Source of the DNA: Marinibaculum pumilum
Lineage (GTDB): Bacteria; Pseudomonadota; Alphaproteobacteria; Ferrovibrionales; Ferrovibrionaceae
Length of the DNA stretch: 64,000 nucleotides
Assembly (NCBI RefSeq): GCF_042646425.1
Contig: NZ_JBHRTR010000020.1
Coordinates: 1-64,000 of the forward strand
Reading direction: 5' to 3'
Shown here: piece by piece, positions 55,849 to 63,308 of the stretch
Position numbering within the stretch: position 1 is the first letter of the stretch
Layout: each line of letters begins with the position of its first letter
The notes under the pieces: generated by a model
Databases searched by the model: none
What the model was told of the DNA's origin: nothing
Seen by the model: the letters and a program-made list of their open reading frames with translations, nothing else
Made by a program: the position numbers and the translations under genes

Positions 55849-57077
55849 GACCGCGCCCCCGCCTGCAGGACCTCGGCACCGCTGGCCCCGTCGCCGGCGC
55901 CGCCGCTCCCCCCGGCACTGGCGCCGGCCGAAGCTGCGTTTGCCGAAGCTGCGTTTGCCGAAGCTGCGTTCGCCGAAGCTGCATTCGCCGCCGGGCGCCC
56001 GGCCAGGCGGGCGGGCTGCCGGCCGGTGGTCGCGCTGTAGAGCTCCGCCAGGTAGTCGTACAGCAGGTCGGCATTCTCCTTCGTCCAGACCAGCCGCTGG
56101 TGGTCGACGGCGAAGGGATAGCGCTCGCCGCCCACGGGCACCTCGATATAGGTCGAGAAGAAGGCCTCGATGTCGACGATCAGGTAGGGCCGGTCGCTGA
56201 AGGTCGCCTTGGTGGCGAAGCCGGAGGAGGTCCCGATGAAGGCGTCCGCGACATGCATCAGCGCCAGTTCGTGGGCGAGCCCCAGGCCGGTCAGGCGCGG
56301 GATCATCACGTTGCGGCGGGACAGCAGCCGATGCTCCCATTCCTGGAAGCCGCCCAGCATCAGGAACACCACGTCGGGCATCGTTTCCGCCGCGCGGTCG
56401 ATGAAGGCGTACCATTCCGACAGCGGCGCATCGCGGTGGGTGGTGGTGGGGGTCGGGGTCAGCTTCGCCTGGCGCGGATTGATGCAGACCACGAAGCGGT
56501 CCTTCAGCACCGTCTCGCGGAACCGGCGGGCCCAGCCCTCATAGCCCCGCGGCGCTTCGAGCAGCGGCAGGCGGCCATTGCGGGCGTGGAAGGCGTTGAT
56601 CTCCTGATGGCCGACCGGATAGGTCATGCGCCGCTCGGTATGCTGCTTCAGGGAGGGCCAGTGCGGCGCCCCGCTCCAGTGCATCGACGCCATGGTGAGC
56701 GCCAGGGTCAGCGGGTCCCGGATCAGGCGCAGGGAGGCAAGATGCGGCTGGCAGAGGAAGGCCGGGAACAGCGAATCCAGATAGCTCTGGTAGTTGTCCG
56801 GGGTGATGAAGCCCTGTGCGGGGGCCCGCGGCAGGCCGGGATTGACGTAGACGAACAGGTCCACCGCCCGGGCACCGCGATCCTCCGCCTCGCAGGCGAA
56901 CTTGACCAGGCCGGTCAAGGTGTCGCCCAGCGCATAGTGGTGGTAGGTGAAGTCGATCAGGGCGCCGTAGCGGTCCTTGGCGACACCATTGTGGAGGACG
57001 CCCCTGAACCCCCGCGCCATCCGCACGAAGGTGGCGGGCCGGCGCAGCATGCGCCGCAGGCGGTTCACGCCACGCAT
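55845..57077 (-). CDS. Unknown glycan-cluster protein with GT-B-like fold (protein X)
   Basis: A 410-aa protein clearly paralogous to the gene at 62277-63308. Shared blocks: DFTYHHYALGDTLTGLVKFAC (42-62), QEINAFHARNGRLPLLEAPRGYEG, RFVVCINPRQ, RDAPLSEWYAFIDRAAETMPDVVFLMLGGFQEW (215-247) and GLGLAHELALMHVADAFIGTSSGFATKATFSDRPYLIV (264-301). The GTSSGFA loop after a strand resembles nucleotide-sugar binding loops of GT-B enzymes. I infer a glycosyltransferase, but no known family is identified. The C-terminus is a tandem NAASA repeat and a disordered tail. The stop overlaps the next ATG. Confidence 0.75.
   Translation of the reverse strand: MRGVNRLRRMLRRPATFVRMARGFRGVLHNGVAKDRYGALIDFTYHHYALGDTLTGLVKFACEAEDRGARAVDLFVYVNPGLPRAPAQGFITPDNYQSYLDSLFPAFLCQPHLASLRLIRDPLTLALTMASMHWSGAPHWPSLKQHTERRMTYPVGHQEINAFHARNGRLPLLEAPRGYEGWARRFRETVLKDRFVVCINPRQAKLTPTPTTTHRDAPLSEWYAFIDRAAETMPDVVFLMLGGFQEWEHRLLSRRNVMIPRLTGLGLAHELALMHVADAFIGTSSGFATKATFSDRPYLIVDIEAFFSTYIEVPVGGERYPFAVDHQRLVWTKENADLLYDYLAELYSATTGRQPARLAGRPAANAASANAASANAASANAASAGASAGGSGGAGDGASGAEVLQAGARS
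55931..55990. repeat. Four 15-bp tandem repeats at the 3' end of protein X
   Basis: AAGCTGCGTTTGCCG at 55931-55945 and 55946-55960 is exact; copies at 55961-55975 and 55976-55990 differ by one and two bases. On the coding (minus) strand they give the pentapeptide NAASA four times. The unit length is a multiple of three, so slippage would change the tail length without frameshift. Confidence 0.92.
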
Positions 57078-57289
57078 CGCGCCCCTGCCCCTCCTGGCCC
57101 TGCCCCTGCCGGACCCGGCCGCGACACGGCCCTCTGCTCCAGGGCGGCCGACGCCGCTGCTCCTGACCGCTGCACTTCAAACCTCTAACGTTGACGGAAA
57201 TCCGGCCGTTCGCGGCGCGGCCTGTCCGGCCGGCGCCCGGCCCTGCGTGAACCCTGTCCCGGATCTGACGGCCCGAAGACGGCGACCCG

Positions 57290-58411
57290 TCAGACCGAAC
57301 CCTGCGCCTTCGCGAACACCGCCTCGAAGAAGCGGGGATCGGCGGTGTCGGTGCGCCACAGCTGCGGCTGCCAGCCTTCGGGCAGGCGATAGGCCGATTC
57401 CTGGACGATCAGGCGATCCGCCGGGTTCACATACGTCTTGTACTGCTTGAGATAAACGGCCGCGCGTGCCAGCCGGGCCATCTGTCGCAGGGTGTTGTCG
57501 ATTTGCCGCGGCTTGAACTCGTGCAGGGACGAGATGTTGACCGCCACATCCGCGGCATCGCCGGGCATCGCCTCGATCTGGTTGACGGTGAAGAAGGCGA
57601 TGTCCGCCTCGGCCAGCTCCGCGGCGACGTCCTGGTATCGGTCGAAGGGCCGGAACCGGAACTGCCGCAGGCCGGGAAACAGCCGCCCCAGATACCATTG
57701 AGAGACGTAGAGCGCCGGCGGCACGTCGAAGATCCAGTAGCGTACCGGCATGTCCGTCAGCAGCGCGCTGGCCAGGCGGCCGTAGCCAGCGCCCACCTCC
57801 GCCACCACGGGCACATGGTCGCCCTGGCGCAGGCCGGCGAGCACCGGCGCAAGGGTCCGCCATTCCAGGAAGGAATGGGCCAGGTCCTGGGAAATCAGCC
57901 GCCCGTCGCGCCGCAGGTCGATCGGGTTGCCGATCTCCGGCTCCGCGGCCTGGCGCAGCCGGTCGTCGGGCAGTTCGCGCGCGACATGGTCCCACAGCAG
58001 GTCGACCATTGTCCGATAGAGGAACTTCCGCCAGCCGCGCCGGCCGTTGAAAATCCGCTCCTTCGCCGGCAGCAGCCCGCCATCGGCGGTCAGGTCGGGA
58101 TCCCGCATGGTGGACCGCGGCAGCGGCAGCCGGCCATGCCCGACAGCATCCCGCATCAGGCGGAACAGCTGCGCATCGCCAAGGGTCAGCGGCAGAAAGT
58201 TGAAATAGTTCTGGTTGATGCTGCGCTTGAAGTTCTCGATCCCGCCACGGCGCAGCTGTTCCGTGTTCTGACGGTTCAGGTCCTGCCAGAGGCGCGACGG
58301 ATGATAGATCTCCGGCCCCGCCAGCAGTTCGGCGTCCATGGCGTCGATCGACTTGTCCATCTCGGACGTCTCGCCTGGCGCAGGGATCATGTCAGGGTTG
58401 AGGGCATCCAT
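57290..58411 (-). CDS. Putative sugar O-methyltransferase
   Basis: A 373-aa SAM-dependent methyltransferase of the type found in polysaccharide clusters. The N-terminal part has RRGGIENFKRSINQNYFNFLP, the family hallmark. The Rossmann SAM site is VVAEVGAGYGRLASAL, followed by YWIFDVPPALYVSQWYLG, and the substrate part contains AVNISSLHEFKPRQID. It probably methylates a sugar hydroxyl of the cluster's glycan. It lies 21 bp after the GT4 gene. A 212-bp gap without recognisable genes separates it from protein X downstream and may hold a secondary promoter. Confidence 0.85.
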   Translation of the reverse strand: MDALNPDMIPAPGETSEMDKSIDAMDAELLAGPEIYHPSRLWQDLNRQNTEQLRRGGIENFKRSINQNYFNFLPLTLGDAQLFRLMRDAVGHGRLPLPRSTMRDPDLTADGGLLPAKERIFNGRRGWRKFLYRTMVDLLWDHVARELPDDRLRQAAEPEIGNPIDLRRDGRLISQDLAHSFLEWRTLAPVLAGLRQGDHVPVVAEVGAGYGRLASALLTDMPVRYWIFDVPPALYVSQWYLGRLFPGLRQFRFRPFDRYQDVAAELAEADIAFFTVNQIEAMPGDAADVAVNISSLHEFKPRQIDNTLRQMARLARAAVYLKQYKTYVNPADRLIVQESAYRLPEGWQPQLWRTDTADPRFFEAVFAKAQGSV

Positions 58412-58432
58412 CGTGAGCAGTCGTTGATACTA

Positions 58433-59671
58433 TCACATACCGCGATCGGCAGCGCCGGCAATGGGCCGGGGCAGGTTCGCCCCCCTGTCGCCCAGGGCAA
58501 AGCTGCCGTAGAGGCGGCGGTACTGCGCCACCGACCGCTCCAGCGTGAACCGGTCCAGGATCCGGGCCCGGGCGGCAGCGCCCTCGGCCCGGCGTTCGCC
58601 CGGCGACAGGCGCAGGGCCGAATCCAGCACCGCCTCCAGCGCGGCCGGTGCCCGCGGCGGCACCACCCGGTCGGGGCGTCCCAGGATCAGCGCCGCATCG
58701 CCGACATCCGTGGTCACCGCCGGGACCCCGCAGGCCATCGCCTCGGCCAGCACGTTGGGAAAGCCTTCGCCATAGGCGGCACTCATGCAGAACAGGTCCA
58801 GGGCGGCCATCATCGCGGCCATGTCGTCCCGTTCCCCCAGCAGCCGCACATGGTCGCCCAGGCCGAGCCGGTCGCGCAGCGGCGCCAGGTCCACCGTGCC
58901 CCGCCCGGCCAGCACGGCGCGGAACGCCACCCCCCGGCGCGCCAGGCCGGACAGCGCCTGCAGGAAGCCGGGATGGTCCTTCTGCGGATCGGTGCGGGCG
59001 ACATGGCCGATCAGCGGCACCCCGTCGTCGGGCAGCCCGACCGCCGCGCGCCATGCCGCCGCCGCCTCCGGGTCCGGCCGGAAGCGGGTCGCATCGATGC
59101 CGTTCGGGATCAGATGCCAGGCCCGCGGCCGGTAGCCGAGCCCCTCATGCACCCGCCGGCCGGCGGCGGAGTTCACCACGACCCCCGCCGGCAGCCGCGA
59201 CAGGAGGGCCGCCAGGCGTACGGTCAGCCGGGTGCCGCGGCCATAATTGCTGAAGTCCATGTCGGAGCAGCGGATGTTCCACAGCACCGGCAGCCGCCGC
59301 CCGCCGCCGCCGAACCGCACCGCCAGCAGGCCCGCCAGGTCGGCATGGTAGAGCCAGGTCTGAACCAGGGCGGGCGCGGCCGCAGCGATATGCCGGGCAA
59401 GCTGCCGGACCTGGCCGGGCATCGGCGGGCGGCCACGGCGCCAGCCAAGGCAGTGCAACTCCGCGCCGGCGGCCTCCACCGCACCGCCGAGCACGCCGCG
59501 GTCGGTCAAGGACAGGACTGTGGGCGTGAACTCGGCCCTGTCCAGGCCGCCCAGCAGGCGCACCAGCGCGGTTTCCGCGCCGCCACGCTCCAGGCCGGTG
59601 ATGACATGGCAGACCCGCATCGGCGCGCCGCGCCCCGCGGTGCTTCCCGTCGGATTTTCCATGATGCTCAC
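58433..59671 (-). CDS. GT4-family glycosyltransferase
   Basis: A retaining GT-B glycosyltransferase of 412 aa. The N-terminal domain starts RVCHVITGLERGGAETALVRLL with the GGAE acceptor loop. The C-terminal donor domain has IPNGIDATRF, LIGHVARTDPQKDHPGFLQAL, VRLLGERDDM and the E-x7-E motif in AYGEGFPNVLAEAMACGVPAV. The start is a GTG overlapping the methyltransferase stop (GTGA), with an internal ATG three codons later. The sugar donor cannot be read from sequence. Confidence 0.92.
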   Translation of the reverse strand: MSIMENPTGSTAGRGAPMRVCHVITGLERGGAETALVRLLGGLDRAEFTPTVLSLTDRGVLGGAVEAAGAELHCLGWRRGRPPMPGQVRQLARHIAAAAPALVQTWLYHADLAGLLAVRFGGGGRRLPVLWNIRCSDMDFSNYGRGTRLTVRLAALLSRLPAGVVVNSAAGRRVHEGLGYRPRAWHLIPNGIDATRFRPDPEAAAAWRAAVGLPDDGVPLIGHVARTDPQKDHPGFLQALSGLARRGVAFRAVLAGRGTVDLAPLRDRLGLGDHVRLLGERDDMAAMMAALDLFCMSAAYGEGFPNVLAEAMACGVPAVTTDVGDAALILGRPDRVVPPRAPAALEAVLDSALRLSPGERRAEGAAARARILDRFTLERSVAQYRRLYGSFALGDRGANLPRPIAGAADRGM

Positions 59672-60465
59672 TGGCCGGCACGGCCGGCTGGCGGCGCCAG
59701 CAGTAGGCAGCCGCTGGACGCCCCCGCCAGCGCGGCGATGCGGCGCCGCGCCGGCATCGAAAGACGGCCGGCCGCCAGCATGTAGCCGCTATAGAACAGG
59801 CCGAGGGACCGGCACTCGACAAGCTGCCAGCCGCAGGCGCGGAAGCGGCGGCGCCAGTCGCGCAGCGAGAAATGACGCAGTTCCTGCAGCGCTGTGCCGG
59901 TCTCGCCATGGGGTGCCGCCGCGGCGAGCCGCATCGCCGCATGCCAGGGACCGCGGCGCGCCGGCCGCGCGGCATCCGGATCGCCCTGCCCTGCCATGGG
60001 GCCGCGCAGGCGGTTCGCCACCAGCTTCGGCAGGGCGGGATAGTGGGCGACCAATGTCCAGAACCGCCAGGCAGCCGTCGGCACGACATGCAGTGCCAGC
60101 CCGCCGGGCCGGAGGATCCGCATCACCTCTGCCTGGAAGGCGTCGAAATGCGCGACATGCTCCATGACATGGCTCGAATAGACCAGGTCGAAGGCGCCGT
60201 CCGGGAAGGGCAGGCGATGCCCGTCGTAACGCTGCACCGGAAACAGCGGTGCCGCCGGCACGGCGACATCGACCGCCTTCACCTGACGGCTGCGGGCGGC
60301 CAATAGCTGCGCCACATGGCCGTCCGCGCCGCCGATCTCCAACACCGCAGCGTCGCGCAACGCGAAGTCGGGCGGCAGGACGCCCAGCGCGCCGTCGAGT
60401 TCCGCCGTGCGCAGGGCATGCAGGTAGTGCCGCTCCGCAGGGGTGGTCACAGGGGGGCTGGTCAC
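59668..60465 (-). CDS. Class I SAM-dependent methyltransferase
   Basis: A 265-aa methyltransferase with the type-11 Rossmann pattern: AAVLEIGGADGHVAQLLAAR (motif I, GG-A-x-G rather than GxGxG), AVDVAVPAAP, LPFPDGAFDLVYSSHVMEHVAHFDAF and ILRPGGLALHVVPT. The post-core part, HFSLRDWRRRFRACGWQLVECRS, is typical for enzymes of this class acting on glycan-cluster substrates. The start is a GTG. It is coupled to the GT4 gene by overlap. Confidence 0.88.
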   Translation of the reverse strand: MTSPPVTTPAERHYLHALRTAELDGALGVLPPDFALRDAAVLEIGGADGHVAQLLAARSRQVKAVDVAVPAAPLFPVQRYDGHRLPFPDGAFDLVYSSHVMEHVAHFDAFQAEVMRILRPGGLALHVVPTAAWRFWTLVAHYPALPKLVANRLRGPMAGQGDPDAARPARRGPWHAAMRLAAAAPHGETGTALQELRHFSLRDWRRRFRACGWQLVECRSLGLFYSGYMLAAGRLSMPARRRIAALAGASSGCLLLAPPAGRAGQ

Positions 60466-60503
60466 GGGCGCGCGGTCATCGGGCCGTCGTCACCGGTGCC
60501 GGA

Positions 60504-61391
60504 TCATCCGCCAGCGGTCGGCGTGTCCCGGCGCAGCAGGAATTCGTTGCAGCCCTGGCGCCGGCCGACGGTGACGGTGGCCAGGAGGGTGAAGCCGCGC
60601 GCGGTCAGGAAGGCCTCGATCTCCGCCGGCCGGGCGACCTCGAACGGCCAGCCGCCCAGCCAGTCGCGCAGGTCGGTCCAGAGCGACATGCCGCGCCGTT
60701 CCCGCCGCCCCCGCACCTGCTGCACCAGCCAGCGCAGGCCGACATAGTAGGGGGCGAAGGCGAGCATCAGCGGCAGGCGCAGGACCGGCCAGCCGTTGTA
60801 CATCCGCTTGATGCGCCGCCAGGCCCGGCTGACCAGGCCCTGATCGTTGTAGATCGCGATGAAGAACAGTCCGCCGGGCGCGACCCGCTTCGCGGACAGG
60901 TCGATCGCCTCCCACATCGCGCCGGTATGGTGCAGCACGCCCCAGGAACAGACGATGTCGAAATGACCCAGCGCCGTCAGATGGTCCTCGTCCAGGGCAG
61001 AGCCCTGCGTGATCCGCCAGCCGCCGCCTTCGGCGAGATCCGCCGCGCGATAGCGCCGCCGCAGTTCCTGGGCGCAGCCCACGGCCTCCGGGTCGAAGTC
61101 GATGGAGACCACTTCCGCGCCGAGCTGGCGGGCTGCCAGGCTGGTCAGGCCGCTGCCGCAGCCGATGTCCAGGAAGCTGCGCCCCGCCAGCGGCTGCACG
61201 GCAGCCGGGTCGACCTGCAGCGAACGCGCGAGCGCCTCGCGCGCCCTGGCGATCTGGTCGTCCCCCAGCCCTTCGATGAACCGTGCCCAGTTCCGCCCGA
61301 AGGCGAATCGCCGGCCCGTCCGCATCTCATAGGCGTGCCAGGCGGCGACACTCTCGTCGATCGCCGGAATGTCCGCATCCGGACTGTTCAC
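60504..61391 (-). CDS. Class I SAM-dependent methyltransferase (UbiG-like)
   Basis: A 295-aa methyltransferase. The SAM-binding core is GRSFLDIGCGSGLTSLAARQLGAEVVSIDFDPEAVGCAQELRRRY, with FDIVCSWGVLHHTGAMWEAI and APGGLFFIAIYNDQG. The N-terminal 60 residues (WHAYEMRTGRRFAFGRNWARFIEGL) resemble those of small-molecule methyltransferases in carbohydrate loci. The start is a GTG. It lies 38 bp before the next methyltransferase gene on the same transcript. Confidence 0.88.
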   Translation of the reverse strand: MNSPDADIPAIDESVAAWHAYEMRTGRRFAFGRNWARFIEGLGDDQIARAREALARSLQVDPAAVQPLAGRSFLDIGCGSGLTSLAARQLGAEVVSIDFDPEAVGCAQELRRRYRAADLAEGGGWRITQGSALDEDHLTALGHFDIVCSWGVLHHTGAMWEAIDLSAKRVAPGGLFFIAIYNDQGLVSRAWRRIKRMYNGWPVLRLPLMLAFAPYYVGLRWLVQQVRGRRERRGMSLWTDLRDWLGGWPFEVARPAEIEAFLTARGFTLLATVTVGRRQGCNEFLLRRDTPTAGG

Positions 61392-61442
61392 TCGGTTCGC
61401 TCCATCATTCGGCAGGGTCCGGACGGCTCAGTGGGGGCCGGC

Positions 61443-62246
61443 TCAGTGGATCGTGTCGCCGGCCGCGGGCCGCGCCCGCAGCCGGTCCCGCAGCCCGCCC
61501 TGCACCCGCAGCGCCGCCAGGGCGGTTGCCCGAGGCGCCGCCGCGGCCAGCACCGGGTCGCTGCCGATGTACATGTCCGCCGACCGGACCAGCGCCACCT
61601 TCAGATGCAGCCCCAATCCCGCGGCGCCAAGCGGGACCAGGTTGCCGGGACGTTCGCCCGGCGCCAGGGAGCCGCGGCAGGCCAGGTCGACGAACAGGAA
61701 CTCCGGCGATTCCGCCGCCAGGGCCTGCGCCTCCTGCAGGCTCAACTGGGCATCGTCAAGGACATAAACAAGACGGCCGCCGGCAAGACGCGCCAGCAGC
61801 AGCTCGCCCTCCCGCTGCGCCCCGGCATAGGGCACCGGCCGCACCGGGCTGCCGCTGCCGCGTTCCAGCGCGCGGCCCCACAGCGGCAGGTCCTCTGCCA
61901 GTGCGCCAGGGTCGAAATAAAAGCCGATGGAGCGGATCGCGGGATTGGCCAGGGAAGCTGCGAGGATCGCAGCCGGCGCCGGGCGTCCGGCGCTGCCCGC
62001 CTCGGCGGCTTCGCTGCCGCAATCGACGACCAGGTCGGCCGGGAGGGGTCCCGCGCGCAGCAGCTGCGCATAGCCCGCCGCAGTGTCCGACAGGTCGAAC
62101 CGGCGATGCTGCGCCCTGTCGCGCCGCAGGTCGATCCGCCGCAGCATGGCGCCGATCGCCAGGAAGACCAGGCTGAAGGGAAAGAAGCGCAGGCGGCGGG
62201 CGATGCGCAGGCCCAGGTCCAGGACGGGAACCAGCAGCCGCTTCAT
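61443..62246 (-). CDS. Unknown glycan-cluster protein with short GT-B-like segment (protein Y)
   Basis: A 267-aa protein without a recognised family. The N-terminal 35 residues are basic and hydrophobic (RRLRFFPFSLVFLAIGAML) and may be a membrane anchor. The rest contains LPADLVVDCGSEAA, NPAIRSIGFYFDPGALAEDLPLW, GRLVYVLDDAQLSLQEAQALAAESPEFLFVDLA (about 157-189) and AAGLGLHLKVALVRSADMYIGSDPVLAAAA (about 208-237). The last two align by pattern with proteins X, X' and Z, but the TSSGF loop is replaced by SDPVL. It lies 30 bp after X'. Confidence 0.68.
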   Translation of the reverse strand: MKRLLVPVLDLGLRIARRLRFFPFSLVFLAIGAMLRRIDLRRDRAQHRRFDLSDTAAGYAQLLRAGPLPADLVVDCGSEAAEAGSAGRPAPAAILAASLANPAIRSIGFYFDPGALAEDLPLWGRALERGSGSPVRPVPYAGAQREGELLLARLAGGRLVYVLDDAQLSLQEAQALAAESPEFLFVDLACRGSLAPGERPGNLVPLGAAGLGLHLKVALVRSADMYIGSDPVLAAAAPRATALAALRVQGGLRDRLRARPAAGDTIH

Positions 62247-62276
62247 CGCCGGTGCTCCCGCTGCATCCGGCAGCGG

Positions 62277-63308
62277 TCAGGCATGGCCGCCATCGGTTCG
62301 CCGCCCCGCCAGCTCCGTCACCTTTTCGCGCAGCAGGACGAATTCCTCGCTCAGCCTGTCGCGGTCCTCCTCCTCCCACAGCAGCCGCTGGTGGGCGGCG
62401 CCGAAAGGATAGTGCGCGGCGCCGACCGGCACCTCGACATAGCGGGCGAAGAGATGCTCGATCTTGGTGATCAGGTAGGGCCGGTCGGCAAAGGTCGCCA
62501 TCGCGGCAAAGCCGCTTGAAGAACCCATGAACATGTCGGCCAAGGTGACCAGGGCCAGTTCCTCGCCCAGGCCCAGGCCCTCGCGCCGCGCAATCCGCAG
62601 GTTGGGCAGGCGCAGCAATCGCCGGTCCCATTCGCCATAGCCGCCCAGCAGCAGGAAAAGGGTGTCCGGATGGCTGCGCGCGACCCGGTCGAAAAAGGCA
62701 TACCATTCCGGCAGCGGGGCATCCCGGAACAGGTTCGCCGGCAGGGGCGCGCGGACGCTCTGGCGCAGGTTCACCGCGACCGTGAAGCGGTCCGCAGCGA
62801 CCTGGCGCAGCCAGGCGCGAGCGGCCCCTTCGTGGCCGCGCGGCGCCTGCAGCCGCGGCAGGAAGCCGTGCTTGCGCCAAAAGGCATTGATCCGGAAGTG
62901 CGAGACCTGATCGAGCTTCCGGTTCAGGTGCTGCCACAGGCTCGGCCACATCGGCCGGCGGAAGCCGTCGCGCCACAGGAAGCGGTGGAAGGTCGGCGCA
63001 TCACGCAGCACCTTCAGGCTGCGCAGGCCCGGCGTGCAGAGGAAGCCGGGCAGCAGCTGGTCGATTGCCGACGGCGCCGTCAGCGCCGTGATGAACGGCT
63101 GGTAGCGGCTGCTTGGCCGCTTCGGATCGATGAACAGCACCTGGTCGACCCCGCCGCAGCCCCGATCCACCGCCAGGCAGGCCAGGTTCATGCTCCAGGT
63201 CAGCGCATCGCCCAGCGCGTAGGGTCCGTAGGAGAAATCATAGACCCCCAGGGCGACGCGGCCGTCTGCACCGCTGCCGCGCCGGGGGTCCGCCGCCGCC
63301 TCAGACAT
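62277..63308 (-). CDS. Unknown glycan-cluster protein with GT-B-like fold (protein X')
   Basis: A 343-aa paralogue of the protein at 55845-57077. Shared: YDFSYGPYALGDALTWSMNLAC (22-44), FRINAFWRKHGFLPRLQAPRGHEG, RFTVAVNLRQ, RDAPLPEWYAFFDRVARSHPDTLFLLLGGYGEWDRRLL (195-232), GLGLGEELALVTLADMFMGSSSGFAAMATFADRPYLIT (244-281). It lacks the C-terminal repeat tail. The ATG at 63308 overlaps the GT2 stop by 8 bp; a longer in-frame start lies inside that gene and is rejected. Function inferred as a glycosyltransferase of a family I cannot name. Confidence 0.75.
   Translation of the reverse strand: MSEAAADPRRGSGADGRVALGVYDFSYGPYALGDALTWSMNLACLAVDRGCGGVDQVLFIDPKRPSSRYQPFITALTAPSAIDQLLPGFLCTPGLRSLKVLRDAPTFHRFLWRDGFRRPMWPSLWQHLNRKLDQVSHFRINAFWRKHGFLPRLQAPRGHEGAARAWLRQVAADRFTVAVNLRQSVRAPLPANLFRDAPLPEWYAFFDRVARSHPDTLFLLLGGYGEWDRRLLRLPNLRIARREGLGLGEELALVTLADMFMGSSSGFAAMATFADRPYLITKIEHLFARYVEVPVGAAHYPFGAAHQRLLWEEEDRDRLSEEFVLLREKVTELAGRRTDGGHA

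Noticed and set aside
57078..57289. A possible extra gene in the 212-bp gap within the glycan cluster
   Set aside because: No frame has family features or a ribosome site. It is probably a spacer, perhaps with an internal promoter that could not be identified.
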